From the NCBI GenBank assembly GCA_918797485.1, contig CAKKNE010000001.1, positions 2,666,001 to 2,730,000 on the forward strand: a stretch of DNA of 64,000 nucleotides. The letters are read 5' to 3'. Below, one piece after another: positions 38,101 to 50,100 of this stretch; within the stretch, counting starts at the first letter, position 1; each line of letters begins with the position of its first letter. Source of the stretch: Pelagomonas calceolata (Eukaryota > Sar > Pelagophyceae > Pelagomonadales > Pelagomonadaceae). The position numbers and the translations under genes are program-made. A model generated the notes under the pieces. It was not told the origin of the DNA, did not search any database, and was given only the letters and a program-made list of their open reading frames with translations.

Positions 38101-38657
38101 CAAAAGATGCTGCCTACTTTGTCAAGCAGCTCAAGGAAATGGTCGGTCTTGGTGAAATTGATGAGTCGGCGGAATGGATAAATATAACGTACCATGATAG
38201 ACGCAGAAGCAGAGTGCTCCCTCGTGGCAGTCTTGCCCTCTCGGTAGGCACATTCGACGTTACTGAAACAACCAAGTATCATTATTTAATCCTTAGATTG
38301 AAATATTGCCTGAGGAGGAGGTTGAACTGAGACCTGCTGGACATGGGCGCACAGAACCAAATGCAAATCCATATCTTCCACCAACGGCTGGCCGCTTTAG
38401 ATTTTCCTACAATCCATTGGCCCTGTGTTCCGCGAGGAGACAGCGTCTTTTGCATGGCAGAAGCATATAAAATTACCTCAAAGGGTTTTTAGGCTTTGCT
38501 TGGCCCAAAAATTGCATTTCAGGTCTCCATCGATATTCCCAGCCTCAGCTAGCAGATGATATTTTTTATCTCTATAACGTAGGTCGGATGTTGCTTTTGC
38601 TGTCTTTTGGTTATGATTTTAATAGGGTTTTGCGGTATATATTTTACATCCTTGTGA
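32158..38657 (+). CDS. Ferlin (multi-C2-domain membrane-trafficking protein)
   Basis: Ferlins are large tail-anchored proteins with several C2 domains that act in Ca2+-regulated vesicle fusion and membrane repair. Exons read by frame: 32158-32265, 32387-32923, 32972-33097, 33154-33262, 33298-33461, 33586-33762, 33818-34028, 34108-34264, 34306-35009, 35053-35129, 35173-37953, 38022-38243 and 38297 onward. Together they give about 1,850 residues. Diagnostic pieces in order: C2A at the N-terminus; a C2 with VHLIECRDLTGLHDPYVRV; FRGFLKLSVTVLGPND; RWYNLYGAP...YRGRLLLSMELL (FerB-like); then three C2s in exon 11, including FELRIVCWKSRDVPFD. The C-terminal signature is PAGHGRTEPNANPYLPP. A possible last exon, 38583-38657, encodes a hydrophobic helix (VGCCFCCLLVMILIGFCGIY), the expected anchor. 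Its join to exon 13 is unresolved. Several introns are only 35-48 nt. Confidence 0.85.
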
Positions 38658-40091
38658 GTTTTTTGTCCACCTTATGCTAACTTTGAAGGGCTTTTTAATA
38701 GTTATACTGTATTGGAATCGCTTGGGTTGACACAATCAGGAACTTCCTGAGGCTTCTAGTTGGCGATGAGGTATACATCCCTCTAGTTGGGACTGAAAGG
38801 TTTAGGCTGTTTCAAGGTTCTCCAATAGGACTTTCGGCATTTTGTCGTGCGCCGCACCAAGACTTGATGCGGGAGCGCCCAGTCGCCAGCGACGGGCCGA
38901 CTGAATGAATGATTATGAGCGGATGAACGCAGGGGACTTTTAGAATTCCCTGTGCGCGCCGGGGAGGGGAGCTAGCGCGCATTTTCCTTGAAGTCTATAT
39001 GTGAAAGCCCTTCAAGCCGTGGCTCATAGCCCGCCAAACTGACTCATCGCCGATGCAGCAAATCAAAACCTCCGTTTTAGGAGACTGACAGCGGGCGATT
39101 CATTTCCTACTGGGTTTCCAGAGTAGAAAAAGCAGAAGGTAATTGTCGCCTGGTCCCTCGGGCGGCAGCCCACCGTACACCGCCTAAAGCCGGCTCTGGG
39201 TCGCAGCGCCAAGTAAGGAAGGCAAACGCACGGCGGCGCCGGGGGCCCCCGTGCGAATCAATGGCAGCGGCCGGGCCCAGTGGTGGCAGCCTTAGCTGGT
39301 TAGAAGCGGTGCGAATCAATGGCAGGGTAACTGTCCAATAAGAAATTACTAAATTCGATTTCATGTTCTGTAAAATCTACAAAAAGTATTTTGTGTATCT
39401 TTGTTGGGTTCGGGCGATCCGGACCCTGCACCATCCGGACTTATGCTGGCTTTCGTCGAAAATTTGAAAATCCAGGGTTGGCCCTTAGTGGTTTTCTTGC
39501 TAAACTTGAAGTCACTAAACGGGTTTTATGCGCTTCAAAATAAGCTCAGCAGTGGAGTCCGTTGGAGACGCTGTTGCGGGAAGAAAATTCAGTAAAATTT
39601 ATATCGATCATACGGTGGGTTCTAAGAAGACTAATAGCGGCCGGGAGAGCTACGACGATTTCCGTACATTCTATTTTTTATGTATGGAGAGATATTTATT
39701 TATCCGAGTCATCATGCCCTAGCTTGGGTTCAACATTGCAGGGTATCTTGGCTTCATGCCCTGGTCGAAGTGTCGCCCTTGGGAGCCTGGGGTCCGGGCG
39801 CGGCACAAAAAAGTGCTAAGCGCTGTGATGTGGCCGTGACCGTGACTCGGACTGGCAGGTAGTATTTCAAGTTTTACTCACTGTTTCAGAGGCGCAAGCA
39901 TACTATATTATGCGGACTACAATGATGCTGCAGGTGAGTCCTGATTATCATGACGGATGTCATGCCTTATCTTTGTCTGCTTTCATCAACCGTGACCCCA
40001 ATGTGCAGGGGATACAACTTGCAAACCGCCACAGGCTGCTAGATTGTTACGAGATGCAATGTGTTCATTGTAGGAGGGTTTTATTCCTGCA
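38658..40091. other. Spacer between convergent ferlin and TM9SF genes
   Basis: I see no supported gene. A short open stretch without ATG lies at about 38.71-38.91 kb and matches nothing I know. GC-rich segments at 39.15-39.28 kb alternate with AT-rich sequence. CCGTGACCGTGACTCGG at about 39.83 kb and ACTGGCAG at about 39.85 kb belong to the motif families seen in other spacers. Confidence 0.45.
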
Positions 40092-42108
40092 TTAGTCAAC
40101 CTTGATGGAACCAAATATGACAATGTTGAACCACAATGCAGCGTAGAAGCCAGTAGTTCCAGTAAAAAGAAATATACCGAAGCAGATGATCAACATGTAG
40201 CCAAAATAGAGGAGGTATGTAATCGGAAGATTGGACTCTAGCTTTGTAAAATACAGTGAAGAATACACGAAGACGTAGGCAGCGGTGGATCCTGAAGTAA
40301 GAAATGTTCTCCACCACCAACGATAATCTTCCGCACACAGTTGGAAATATAAGAACACAATGGTGATTTCTGCACATGTAATCAAGAGGATGGCAAAGAC
40401 AAGGAAAGTAAAACCAAAGACATAATAGTATTGGTCCATCCACATAGAGGAGAGAATAAAAAATAATTCAACGAAACAAGCACCAAAAGGCAAGATGCCG
40501 CCGGTGGTTACGGTAAAAGCGGAGCTAAGATACCAAGGCGGCATAGGGATGGGCCGAGGAATGTTTGAATACTTTGCTGGGAATTCTATAGGTTCTTTCC
40601 GGAACCCAAGGTAAGCACCCAGAAAGACCAGGGGGACGGATATACCTAGCCACAGTGCAAGTAAGGCGACCATGCTGGTAATAGGCACAGCGCCCGTCGA
40701 GTCTTTATAGGACGCGAGCGCCAAATCGAGGCTCACAAAAACCAAAAAAGAACCACCCGGGAAGAGAAGTGCCGTTGCTGCTGTAGCGCGCTGCCAATGT
40801 TGGCCTTTGAAAGTCTTGTAAAGGCGGGCACAGTGGTACCCCGCAAAGGTACCCATCAAGGCAAATAATACAAGCATCACAAACATGAGTGATCCTCGAT
40901 TAGCAGGTGAAATAAAGCCGACGGCCGCGAACGCAATTGTTAATAGGGCCATGACAAGAACTTGTACGCCCCCCCCAATAAAAACACAAAGAAACATGGG
41001 ACATGTTGTCGGGGGCCGAAATACATCCTGGTGTACCAGCTTCCAGCCTGTCTCTTCGCTTGTTGAAATTTCGGACTCTGGATCTTCATCAGTTGGTAGA
41101 CGATTGTATTGACTTATGTCGCGACGCAAGTTGCGCGTCAGGATTATGGCAATCATACCGCTTAAGCAGAATACGATCAAGAGCGAGTTGACGATGGAAA
41201 ACCAGTGCACCTTTTTGGGCACTGCGTTGTCCATCGATAGGTATATGTCCCAGCGGGAAGCCCATTTGATATTGCTAGGTTTCCATACAATGTCATACGT
41301 AAACAGCACCTCGATCGATTTTGTTAGCGCCAATGCATGATCTTTCGCCTGATTCAGATCCATGGGTTCCGCCGTCGAACATGTCTGCAGAGCTGGTGTC
41401 GTATCCTTGCCATCCCAAGACACACCACCAACAAATTCATGTTGCACGGAAAAGGGCTCGACGTAAAAGCCCACTATCCGATTCCCACCAGGAACTGCTT
41501 CATGATATTCAATGACGATGTTTGCGTGGTTATAAAGAAAGTGCTTACCCGAGACTCGGTCGTAGTAACCCACGGGAAAACCGCGACTATAACTTGTCGT
41601 TACAAATGATTCCGTATCTATCACGCTTGCAGCCGGAATATTGTCTACAATCCAATTATGATGGTACCATTCGTCAATAGATCGTTTAAATTGTAGTATG
41701 TTGTGTGCATTAAGCTTGGTCTGACACAACACCTTGCAATACTCATCCATACGCATGAATAGCAAGTACCTATCGTGTATAGAAAGATTTCAAAAATCGG
41801 GCATGACAGCTCACGGAGAATTTTCGATTCGGTCTCCACTAAGAAATTCCCCTAGATTCTCCGCAGTCGCTTGCACACCGCCATGCGGTTTGCAAAATTT
41901 ATGGCTGTAATAATCATACGGTAGTTGCGTGCGGACCGAGGTCAACTTGTTTACCTGTGGTTGACGTCATATCGAGCACCTAGAAAATTAAGACTACCTT
42001 CAATTCGACCTTCTCTCCGGATTCGTATTCCCTAGGAGCCACGCCTGGGAGGTAGAACGCACGAGCAAAGTTTAATGCCCACGCGACCGAGACCAAACGC
42101 GCATTCAT
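40092..42108 (-). CDS. TM9 superfamily protein (nonaspanin / EMP70)
   Basis: Nonaspanins are nine-pass membrane proteins of the Golgi and endosomes that help sort membrane cargo and take part in adhesion and nutrient responses. Three exons join cleanly: 42108-41998, 41954-41815 and 41769-40092, giving 642 residues, the usual length. Introns are 43 and 45 nt. A short signal peptide precedes the hallmark [20 protein letters not shown]. The next exon carries [20 protein letters not shown] and [15 protein letters not shown]. The large exon holds the lumenal domain ([15 protein letters not shown]) and then nine hydrophobic segments with the conserved [13 protein letters not shown] and SPANRGSL regions. 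The protein ends in FGSIKVD, matching the family's C-terminal KxD Golgi-retention motif. The start codon is the first ATG before the signal peptide. Confidence 0.95.
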
Positions 42109-42197
42109 TACAGTGCTTGGGAACAAGTTACGCAGTGCGCTAAGGGCTAAGCAGTCGTTTTTAGGTAGTGAATGCCGTGACAGAAAAGCGCCGGCAA

Positions 42198-42572
42198 TTA
42201 GATAAATCTGCTGCTCGTAACACAGGGTATGTTGACCTGATGTGTCCGTGCGCCGATGGAGTTGTAGCGGCACGTCGGCACGTTTAATTGGACTGGCAGC
42301 CGTCCGACAAAATTCTCTTGATGTATAAATCCGTTGGTTGAATTATTGTTTGAAGATGAATTGGTGTTGTCATCTGCTAGACCATACATGGATCTTAATG
42401 GATTTTGTTCAAATGTATCCCAAGATCGTTCTTCGTATTGAGTAGGTGTGTATGCTTCATCTTCATCAGGGTCTTGAGCTCTTGGAGCAAGGCCTGATAG
42501 TGTGTCTCTTAGTTCTTCTTGGTGTTCTTCACCAAGAGTTACGTCACCAGAGTCATGAGAACTCTGTAACAT
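42198..42572 (-). CDS. Orphan reading frame, 124 residues, low complexity
   Basis: An intact frame on the TM9SF strand, ending 90 bp upstream of its start codon. The N-terminal half is acidic (SGLAPRAQDPDEDEAYTPTQ); then come an Asn/Ser run and a polar tail. It looks disordered, and I recognise no domain. It might be a separate small gene, an upstream frame in the TM9SF transcript, or chance. The spacer to its right shows no further exon on this strand. Confidence 0.25.
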   Translation of the reverse strand: MLQSSHDSGDVTLGEEHQEELRDTLSGLAPRAQDPDEDEAYTPTQYEERSWDTFEQNPLRSMYGLADDNTNSSSNNNSTNGFIHQENFVGRLPVQLNVPTCRYNSIGARTHQVNIPCVTSSRFI

Positions 42573-44541
42573 TAAAGTATTCGTTTCGGGGTCGTTTTTA
42601 TCGTTTCTAGGTGTGACTGGGAGAGTGTAGCGAGTTAGCGGACGCTGCCTCTGACCTCCGTGCTAGGAGAGGCCACGCAGTCACGTCAGAGACGATATCC
42701 ACGGAGAATGACGCCGGATCCGCTCTGCGTGTGGGCCACACAACCTGCAGGAAATAAGTAGGGTGCGGTGGTATACCGACCCTCTGCAACGGTGTGAGTG
42801 AGTTTGGCGTAAGTGACTCCCCGTGTAATACTAGCACTAAGAATGAATGTGGTGTAAACCTTCATTACGTCAAGGTGGGACTAAGTAGGAGAGTAAGAGG
42901 GGCCTAGTGTAGTACTAGGGGGTATATTCTTCGCATCTAGAGCAGCCGCGTTGCAATGAATACGGGCGCAACTCGAGAATAAGAGGTTTCAGGCCCCTCG
43001 GGACCTCTGCGCGGACTTTGGAGAAGCGTGCGTTGCAGGAAGTGGGCGGTTTCGAGGCAACGTCGGCTGAAAAACCCTTCGATGCCACTTATTGCTGCCG
43101 TTCGGGCCACCGCAGTGTCGGAAATCATCGACTATGACCCCGCGCCGGCCGCCGGGCCCGTGGTTTCTCGCACAAGCGCTCTCGAAGCTCTCAATTTGTC
43201 CCACGTCGACCTCGATGCGGCCGCCGCGGTGCGATGATTTCCAGCGTTTTGAGCGGGCGAAGTCGTCCGCGGGGCTCGGGGCACACCCACCGTACTGCAC
43301 GGACCGGTTTTGTGGTGGGCGGGTGCCCGCATCGCGTCGGAGAGCTGCCGCGCTCTTTTGTGGCGTACCGCCTCGGTTGACCCCTTGGGCGGTCAGAAAT
43401 AGCTTGGGGCACACGAGGCCAAAAATGTCTCGTTTAATCGAGTTTCACGGGTTTTTGCCGTTTTTGAGGCTTTGCGCCCTAATCCCGATCCCCGTAGAAC
43501 CCATCGCCCCCAGGATCCGTGAATGGTCCCCCCAACCCTCGAAAGCCGGAGTTGCCCCCATATCCATCCGCGGGAAGGCGAGATTAGAAACCCGTCTGAC
43601 CCCCCAGACACCCCGAAGGGGACGTGGCTATGCCTAGTCTAAGTGAGGGCAGCTTAGACCTAAAGATAGGCTACTTAGGCCAAGGTCCCCCCCCCCCAAA
43701 ACCCGAAATCAGTGGTTTATAATCAAAAAGTCTTAAACCCGCACGGAAGTTCCCCCACGCCGGATTTTTTACCCTTGCGGAGCAGCCCCCCGCAGGGGGA
43801 AAGGTGTGAACTCCTCCAGGGTTAGCTGCCCTCAGGGCAGGTGACCCTGAAGGAGTTTATACCTTTTTTGCGCATGAGGGCCCGGGAAGCCTGGGGGCCA
43901 CTACAGTACCATCATCATAGTAGCTGTTTTGCCTGGCTCTTATCCTCGGCTTGGAATTCGGTGCCACGGTCACGGTGCGGCATTCAAAGAGATGCTCTAA
44001 GCCCAGAAGCCTGGCGAAAGGGCAGTCCAGGAATGTCCTGAGATGCGTGAGAGGGAAGACACGAGAGGGGCAGCGAACGCTCCGGAGGCTTTGACGATAA
44101 ATAGCTTTGATTCCAGTCTCACAAACCTCCAGGCCCTTTCAACGTCGTAAGTTCATCGCCAGAATTCTCAAACAAAAATCATCTGTCTAATTCTATCATC
44201 TAAACTATCATCAACATGTGGATCGATTATTGTGACAAAGACGCATGTCGATGGCGCTTGAAGAGCGCATTCATCGGGTAGATGGTAATTTTGGTAATCA
44301 ATTACTAATATCTGGAGCCTTAGTACAAAAATTTAGACTTTCGTTGAAGAATAGATGATACGTGAGGGGGGACTCCTTTTTCTTCGCAAAATCCGGGTGA
44401 ATCTTCAGCTGAGTACCAGTGATTTCAGTCCGACAGGCGGTAGTGAGGATTGTCGTTTGAATATACAGCCGAGATCCCTAGGGACGAATATACACCTGTT
44501 TGTACATAAAACCCTCATCACAATCTCAAATGCATATCTAG
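42573..44541. other. Spacer between the TM9SF 5' side and the MFS gene 3' side
   Basis: There is no convincing gene. Sequence from 43.1 to 43.6 kb is GC-rich and carries overlapping open frames on both strands, none with a recognisable domain or regular codon use, so they are probably fortuitous. A 12-base C run lies at about 43.69 kb. A near-perfect fold-back at 43.80-43.87 kb is listed separately. From 44.1 to 44.5 kb the sequence is AT-richer and featureless. Confidence 0.45.
43800..43866. repeat. Near-perfect inverted repeat (33-nt arms, 1-nt loop)
   Basis: The left arm (43800-43832) and the reverse complement of the right arm (43834-43866) agree at about 28 of 33 positions. Shared blocks are AAAGGT, AACTCCT, CAGGGT and CTGCCCT. 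The DNA could extrude a cruciform, or an RNA could form a long hairpin. No open frame spans it. It could be a small fold-back element or a structured RNA; I cannot tell which. Confidence 0.7.
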
Positions 44542-45973
44542 CTATTCGCTGCTGTCTATGAATAGACCCTTCCCCCGTAACAACGGCTTTTTCTCTTGTG
44601 TGACCAGTGTGTCTAGCCTAGTCAAGGTCGCACAGTAGAGAAACAGGGCACCCGCGAAAACATATGAAGTAACAACAGACCACAAGACCAACCATCTGAT
44701 TATAGTGTCTGGGTAGCCGCGGGCAAGCATTGCATCGTAGATATAGCCAAGGATATAGGAGGCTAGAGACCCAAAGAAAGTAGCAATGAGGGTAAAACAT
44801 GCTATCGCGAGTGCGCGACAATCTGCTTCAAGAGCTGATTGCATGGTAGCGACAACAGGACCAAACCAGCACTCCGCAATTAGATATTCCACAAAAAGGC
44901 CAAGGAAAATTGAAACATAAAAATCAGAAGCCAGGCAGCAAATAGCCATGAAAGGTAGTGAGCCAAAACAACCGCAAACTGGAAGGTACATGCGCGCTCG
45001 TGGCTCGACGGCGCGCCATTTATCTGCCAGCATGCCTCCAAGCCATGAAGAAATGAACCCACCACCAGCAACAACATATGCGTTTATATAGGAGTATTGA
45101 TCGTCAAAGTTTGGAAACACGGAGGCAAATAGTGCAGGCAAATAGCCTGCAATCACGTAGCCACCCATGTAACGCAGGGATGAAGCCGCAAAAACCAGTA
45201 CAACTAATTCATTGCTAAATATAGCCCAAATTGCCTGAACAAAATTCTTCTTCGCCGCCGCTGGGATATGCCCGCCTTCAGCATTTAAGGCGGGCAATTT
45301 CGATTTTCTTGAAGGACGTTGTGGCTCACGAATGCTCACGACCTCGATTACTGAAATACAAAAGCCAATTGTTGCAATTAAAAAGCAAGTATTGCGCCAG
45401 CCCAGGTCCGCACTCATGGATATACACATGGATGCCATCCCGCCTCCAATGTACACACCACAAGCAAATAAGCCATTGGCTTGTGACCGCTGGCTCTCCG
45501 GGAAGTAGTCTGCAATTAGAGAGTAGCTAGCAGGGCTCGAAAATGCCTGGCCAAAACCGAGAACCAGCCGCCAAAGTAGGACCTCCAAGTAGGAGTGGCC
45601 TACGTTTCACAGACCTTAGGCATCTATTAAATATTTAATAAAAGGAAATGTGCTCACTGTAGCCAATCATAAGCAGGGCCACGTTCCAGGCAAAGATGCC
45701 AGTAAAAATAATCAATTTTCGTGAGGAGATGTCTGCCGCGCGTCCAGCCACCAGTCCCGCCAAACAGAACGTCCCGCTAAATCCATAGCCGGTCAATATA
45801 CCGTATTCCGTGTAGGAAATGCTGTCTGCATGCTTGATGGACACAAAGTCATCATCTTGACTTACATTGTACAGGTAATTCAGGGAGTAGCGTGACCACT
45901 GCTGTTGCGTATAAATCAGTCCTAGTACAAGAAGTACGAACCAGGAGAATGCGGGAACTTCACGAGCAATCAT
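44542..45973 (-). CDS. Major facilitator superfamily transporter, spinster-like
   Basis: Two exons, 45973-45658 and 45599-44542, join through a 58-nt GT-AG intron in phase 1 to give 457 residues and about 12 hydrophobic segments. Evidence for MFS: the loop 2-3 motif GLVAGRAADISSRKL; RLVLGFGQAFSSPASYSLIA in helix 4; and a second-half counterpart GGMLADKW. The layout (short N-terminus, DRYS/NYLYN-like first helix, GRAAD loop) resembles the spinster/SPNS group, which moves lysolipids or sphingolipids out of endomembranes. The substrate here is not deducible. An upstream in-frame ATG at 46036 would add 21 residues, but these are encoded by a repetitive, CCTACGGTA-like stretch. I therefore prefer the ATG at 45973, directly before the first membrane helix. 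Confidence 0.85.
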
Positions 45974-46036
45974 ACTTGCCAAAAGCACCTCATGTACCGT
46001 AGGTAACTCGTGTGCCGTAGGTCCTACCGTAGGCAC

Positions 46037-47151
46037 TAGAGAGAGAGAGAACCCTCTAGCCCTTCCTACCCTAGATAGGGCCCCGGGCCGAGTAACCCCG
46101 GGTAATTCTTTCTTCTAAGATTGGACGCATCCTCCATGAGTCCCGGGCCTAATTAAGATAAATTACTAGTACCCTGCGGCGAATCTTAATCATACTGCGT
46201 GGAGACTTCAAGTTCGAATTTTATAGGGGGGTGAGCGCAATTAGTCGACGTTGATTTTGATTTTGCGCAATGTGCGTACAGCCACGCGCCGGCCGAATGG
46301 CGGGGAATTTTTGCTAACTTGAAAATAATGCCCGGGCCAGTGGGCGGCTGTGCGCAGTTTGGTACCATCATGATGCGGGCAGCCTCGCGATATCTATATA
46401 GGGCTATATAGGGCTCAAAGGGATTTTCCGGTGTTTGGCTAGGCCGAGCCGTGCGATCATTCGGAGGGGGCAAACCGAGTATCTCCGAGTCGAAAGAAAT
46501 CATACCTCACGTTCTTCCTCGAAGCCTGAGGCCGATGATGATATAAGTTGAGTGGTTTTTTACACCACTTTTTCAAAGTTTGATTTTAGAGGCCAATTAA
46601 GCCCTGTTCGCTGCGCTCACTGGCATAGGACAATCGGCCTCTAATCAAAAAAGCGGCCTGGGATGATGAAAAAAAGACACTGGCACATCAACTTATTTTG
46701 GGGTTCCCCCGCCCCAACCTTACCAAATGTACTAGTAGATTTTAGAATTTTAAGATTTATATTTAATTTGTTATGCCAGCACTGGCAGTGACGAAAATAA
46801 TTTTATGCAATATGTGTGTGTGTGTTGAACTTGCTCAAGATATACACCAATTTGCCTTGCATTACTCAGGCTACTAGAAATAACTTTTATGTCACGGTCC
46901 AGCGGTGCGCGTGACATTAAAAATAAATAATTAATTAATGAGGAATACCTCTAAAGGCCTTCTCACTTCAAGTTGCCTTCCCCCGCGAGTGACGTCATGC
47001 AGGTAAGTATACGGGGGGATCCGGACATTATAATTTAACTCATCACTGGGATCCTTGGCCAGCACCCCGATGTAAGCAATTCTAGGCAGCCCCACAAGCT
47101 CGGGCGCTTCCACAAGCCCACTGCAACTTGCGGGCGATTCGGACGTTGAAC
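46037..47151. other. Spacer between the MFS gene 5' side and the APC1 3' side
   Basis: No gene is seen. It holds an AG-dinucleotide run at about 46.04 kb, repeated TATAGGGCTATATAGGG at about 46.39 kb, an AT-rich block at 46.74-46.83 kb and a TG-dinucleotide run at about 46.81 kb. A diverged fragment of the 31-kb tandem repeat lies at about 46.86-46.90 kb. The MFS promoter should be near 46.0-46.2 kb, but I see no clear element. Confidence 0.4.
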
Positions 47152-50100
47152 TTAACGGTCAACTTCAATCTCTTCCCATGGAACCAGAACTGGCGAGAGA
47201 GTGTCTATCGAACTTGCTATTTGCGGGTCTCTATGCTCGCCCTGGCGCAGGACAGTGTTTATGTAGACTCGAACCGCCTCCATAAAATGATGTAGCAAAA
47301 GTGGTTGATCCTCTGTAACAGTCCTGCTTCTCATCGACTTTTGAAGTTCACCATTCGAGTACCTGCGGGGTGTACATATGATCCATGGCATAATAAATGT
47401 CTTTTCTGGTATGATTTTACACACAAGATACTGGACACTGCTTGCTCTGAAGTGAGAACAACAAAGTGTGAGGGCTCTAAAGCAATTCGAAGTGACCATA
47501 TCTGTGCGGAACATACTTTCCACCAGATGGATAGCGCAGCATGACGCAGCTGGAGGTAGAGGGTTAAAGCAGCAGGTTTATCGCATGCCACACATTCATA
47601 GAGAATCCTGGCACACCAATGTTCGACTGATGCCACTCTTCCAAGCAAACTGTCAAAAGCCAATGCTTGAGGATCATGCCCAAAACTTACATGATAACCA
47701 AGATTATCACAGAACTGTCTTGCAAAAGTTAGGAGAAATGGATCATCTGCATATGGCACAAGAACATCACTTTGAGTACCTGTGTAAGCTGAGTTGTGGT
47801 TGATCGTGATTTCATGCGTAAATATAAGCAATGATTCAAATCAAACAGGGCGCTACCCATATTAGCAGAGGCGTGGAAGGTGCGACGCGCCCATGGTGCT
47901 AAGATGCGTAAAGAGCAGAGATCTGATTTGTTGTTGATTCCGGATTCTCCAGCTACACCGGATGCCTCGCGCAGTGCACATGGGTCGTGAATGTAGCTCA
48001 AGTACCCAGGGCGACGTTTCACGTGAATAATAAGACACACAATTGCACGAGCATTCTGGAGATGCCTACATTAAATTGTGCGCTTAACGTGGGACAGTCG
48101 GCTTTTTAGTTCAGGGCGCTGTGCATTTCTGTAGACTATGCAGAGTAGCTGGATAGTAGCGCCCTGATGCGACTTGCACAGAGCCAATATTACACACAGG
48201 TGGAAGAAGGCACGGCGACATCACCCGCAAGATCTGTCTGGATGCAAATGAGCCAGCGACACCCTTCGCAATATAGTCTATGTCAGGATCTAGGTCTATC
48301 TGGAGTGGGACGGGGACATCGGTGCCAGTCTCTACATCAACCGTCTTTAGGCCCCGCCAGTCAACGGCCAGTACCCACAGATGCCTTAGGGGCTGAAGGT
48401 GATATTGGTTGTCGCTAGCGCTCCGAGGATAGCGTGGAAAAAGAGCAACAACGAGAGCTGCGATGGCTTCCTTCGATCTTGACAATGATGCACGACCGCA
48501 GCCAATAAATAGAAGACCAATAGACATATGCAAGGCCATGTGTGTACCTATATTGCGTAAAGTGCGAACTGATTTCAAACTGAGAATCATTCAAATGCAC
48601 CATATGTGATGTCTTCGTCGATGCGCAAACGAAGCTGGCGAAGTAATCGCAGGGACTCGAGATCACCAGTACCAGCCATCACCATTCCCAACGCAATTGA
48701 TATTGTAGCGAGGCACATCTCCAAGGTAGGCCGATCTGGCCGCCAAGCCAGTGAATGTTCTCGTATGACTGGATCTAAGAGAGCGTTGCTATGGGAGGTG
48801 TGCTTTGACTCCCGCGTCACGACTCCAGGGACCAAGTCGCATGCATTTCTCAGAGCCTTGAATCGTATTAAGAAGTACTTAAGGGTTGCAGCAGCCATAG
48901 CACAACCAGTTCCGGCATAGCGTAGACCAATTGCCTATGGGTAGATTGAAAAATGCTGTCAATAGGTTGTACACGGGCGCACGAAGCAGCCACCAGCGAC
49001 AATGTTGGCATGTGCTTGCTTTAAGGTACTCCAGTCAGCTGCGTCTTGCAAGGGCAATTCTTTTTGGCAACTGCACTTGCAGAACAGGACCTTTGCGCAC
49101 ATCTTACTCCTAGATGACCTACACATGCATCGCCTGAAATACTAGCACGAGCAGCAGACTTTAGACTGTACGAAACGGCTAGCAGTGCTTGCATCGAGTC
49201 TACAAGGACAGATGGAAGCTGGGCTTCAACCCACTCGGTTGTAGGTCTAATGAAATCCCACAGTATCAACCCGCGTGCTATCACACGAAGTAGCATAAAG
49301 TCTGGTCGTACTGTATCTATGAGGACACCTGTGTCTGGAAGACGAAGTCGTGCGGCGGCGGCGGTGGAGTTTGTCTGAATGAAGTAAAGTCCGAGTGCTA
49401 GGGTGGCACCAGGCGCAGTCAGGTCTGTGTTTAGATATTCACCCTCACGAACGCGAGAATTGCATACATGGTCTTCACACAAATAGTTACCTTGGTCTAC
49501 TGTGCTACTTAAGAGACGTAAGATCTGGCCTGATTTGCTCTCAGTGCCACCAGCAAGGGCATGATGCAAGCGCTGGGCGATCTCGAGGTCCCCAAGACCA
49601 GCGGCCTCATTGCTTGAACCCTTACCCAGCGTGACGAGTCCTAGCGCCAGACCGGCAGAAAGTGTATAAGCTTCGCGGTCCCGCATACGATCTCCACGGG
49701 AGCAGCATGCTATCTCGCCAAGGAGAAATTCTGCCATTAACCGGTGAGCTGTGCCGCAATAAAGCATGCCGATACCAGTTATTGCGGCTGTTTGTGCTGC
49801 AGCAGAGACCTCCATCTCTGCGAACGGCTGTGGGAGGAGAGCCGGGATGTGCAGACATAGCATCTTTGATACTGCTGCGTCACAGGAGCCACATTTTGCT
49901 GCAGCCATCCCGAGCAGCATACCAACTGTTGTCGGATCATGACCTAGGGTCAGATATTCGTATATATCTGTCATTGCCAAAACATGAAGTTGCTGTTGTA
50001 AGCCCAATGCGAGCAACAGCCCACCATGTTGGGGTGTGGGAATCTCTGGCTTGTTGTACACTATCCAAGTTCGTGTGATGCACACTGACTTTCTTTGTCT

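Noticed and set aside
38706-38910. Open stretch without ATG after ferlin
   Set aside because: No domain, no clear acceptor or donor, and it runs into GC-rich spacer. It could be 3' UTR.
43092-43637. Overlapping open frames on both strands in GC-rich spacer (181 and 141 codons)
   Set aside because: High GC removes stops by chance. Composition is Pro/Arg-rich with no recognisable motif on either strand.
42580-43640. Possible LTR-type element remnant near the 124-residue orphan frame
   Set aside because: No paired terminal repeats, primer-binding site or reverse-transcriptase/integrase motif could be seen.
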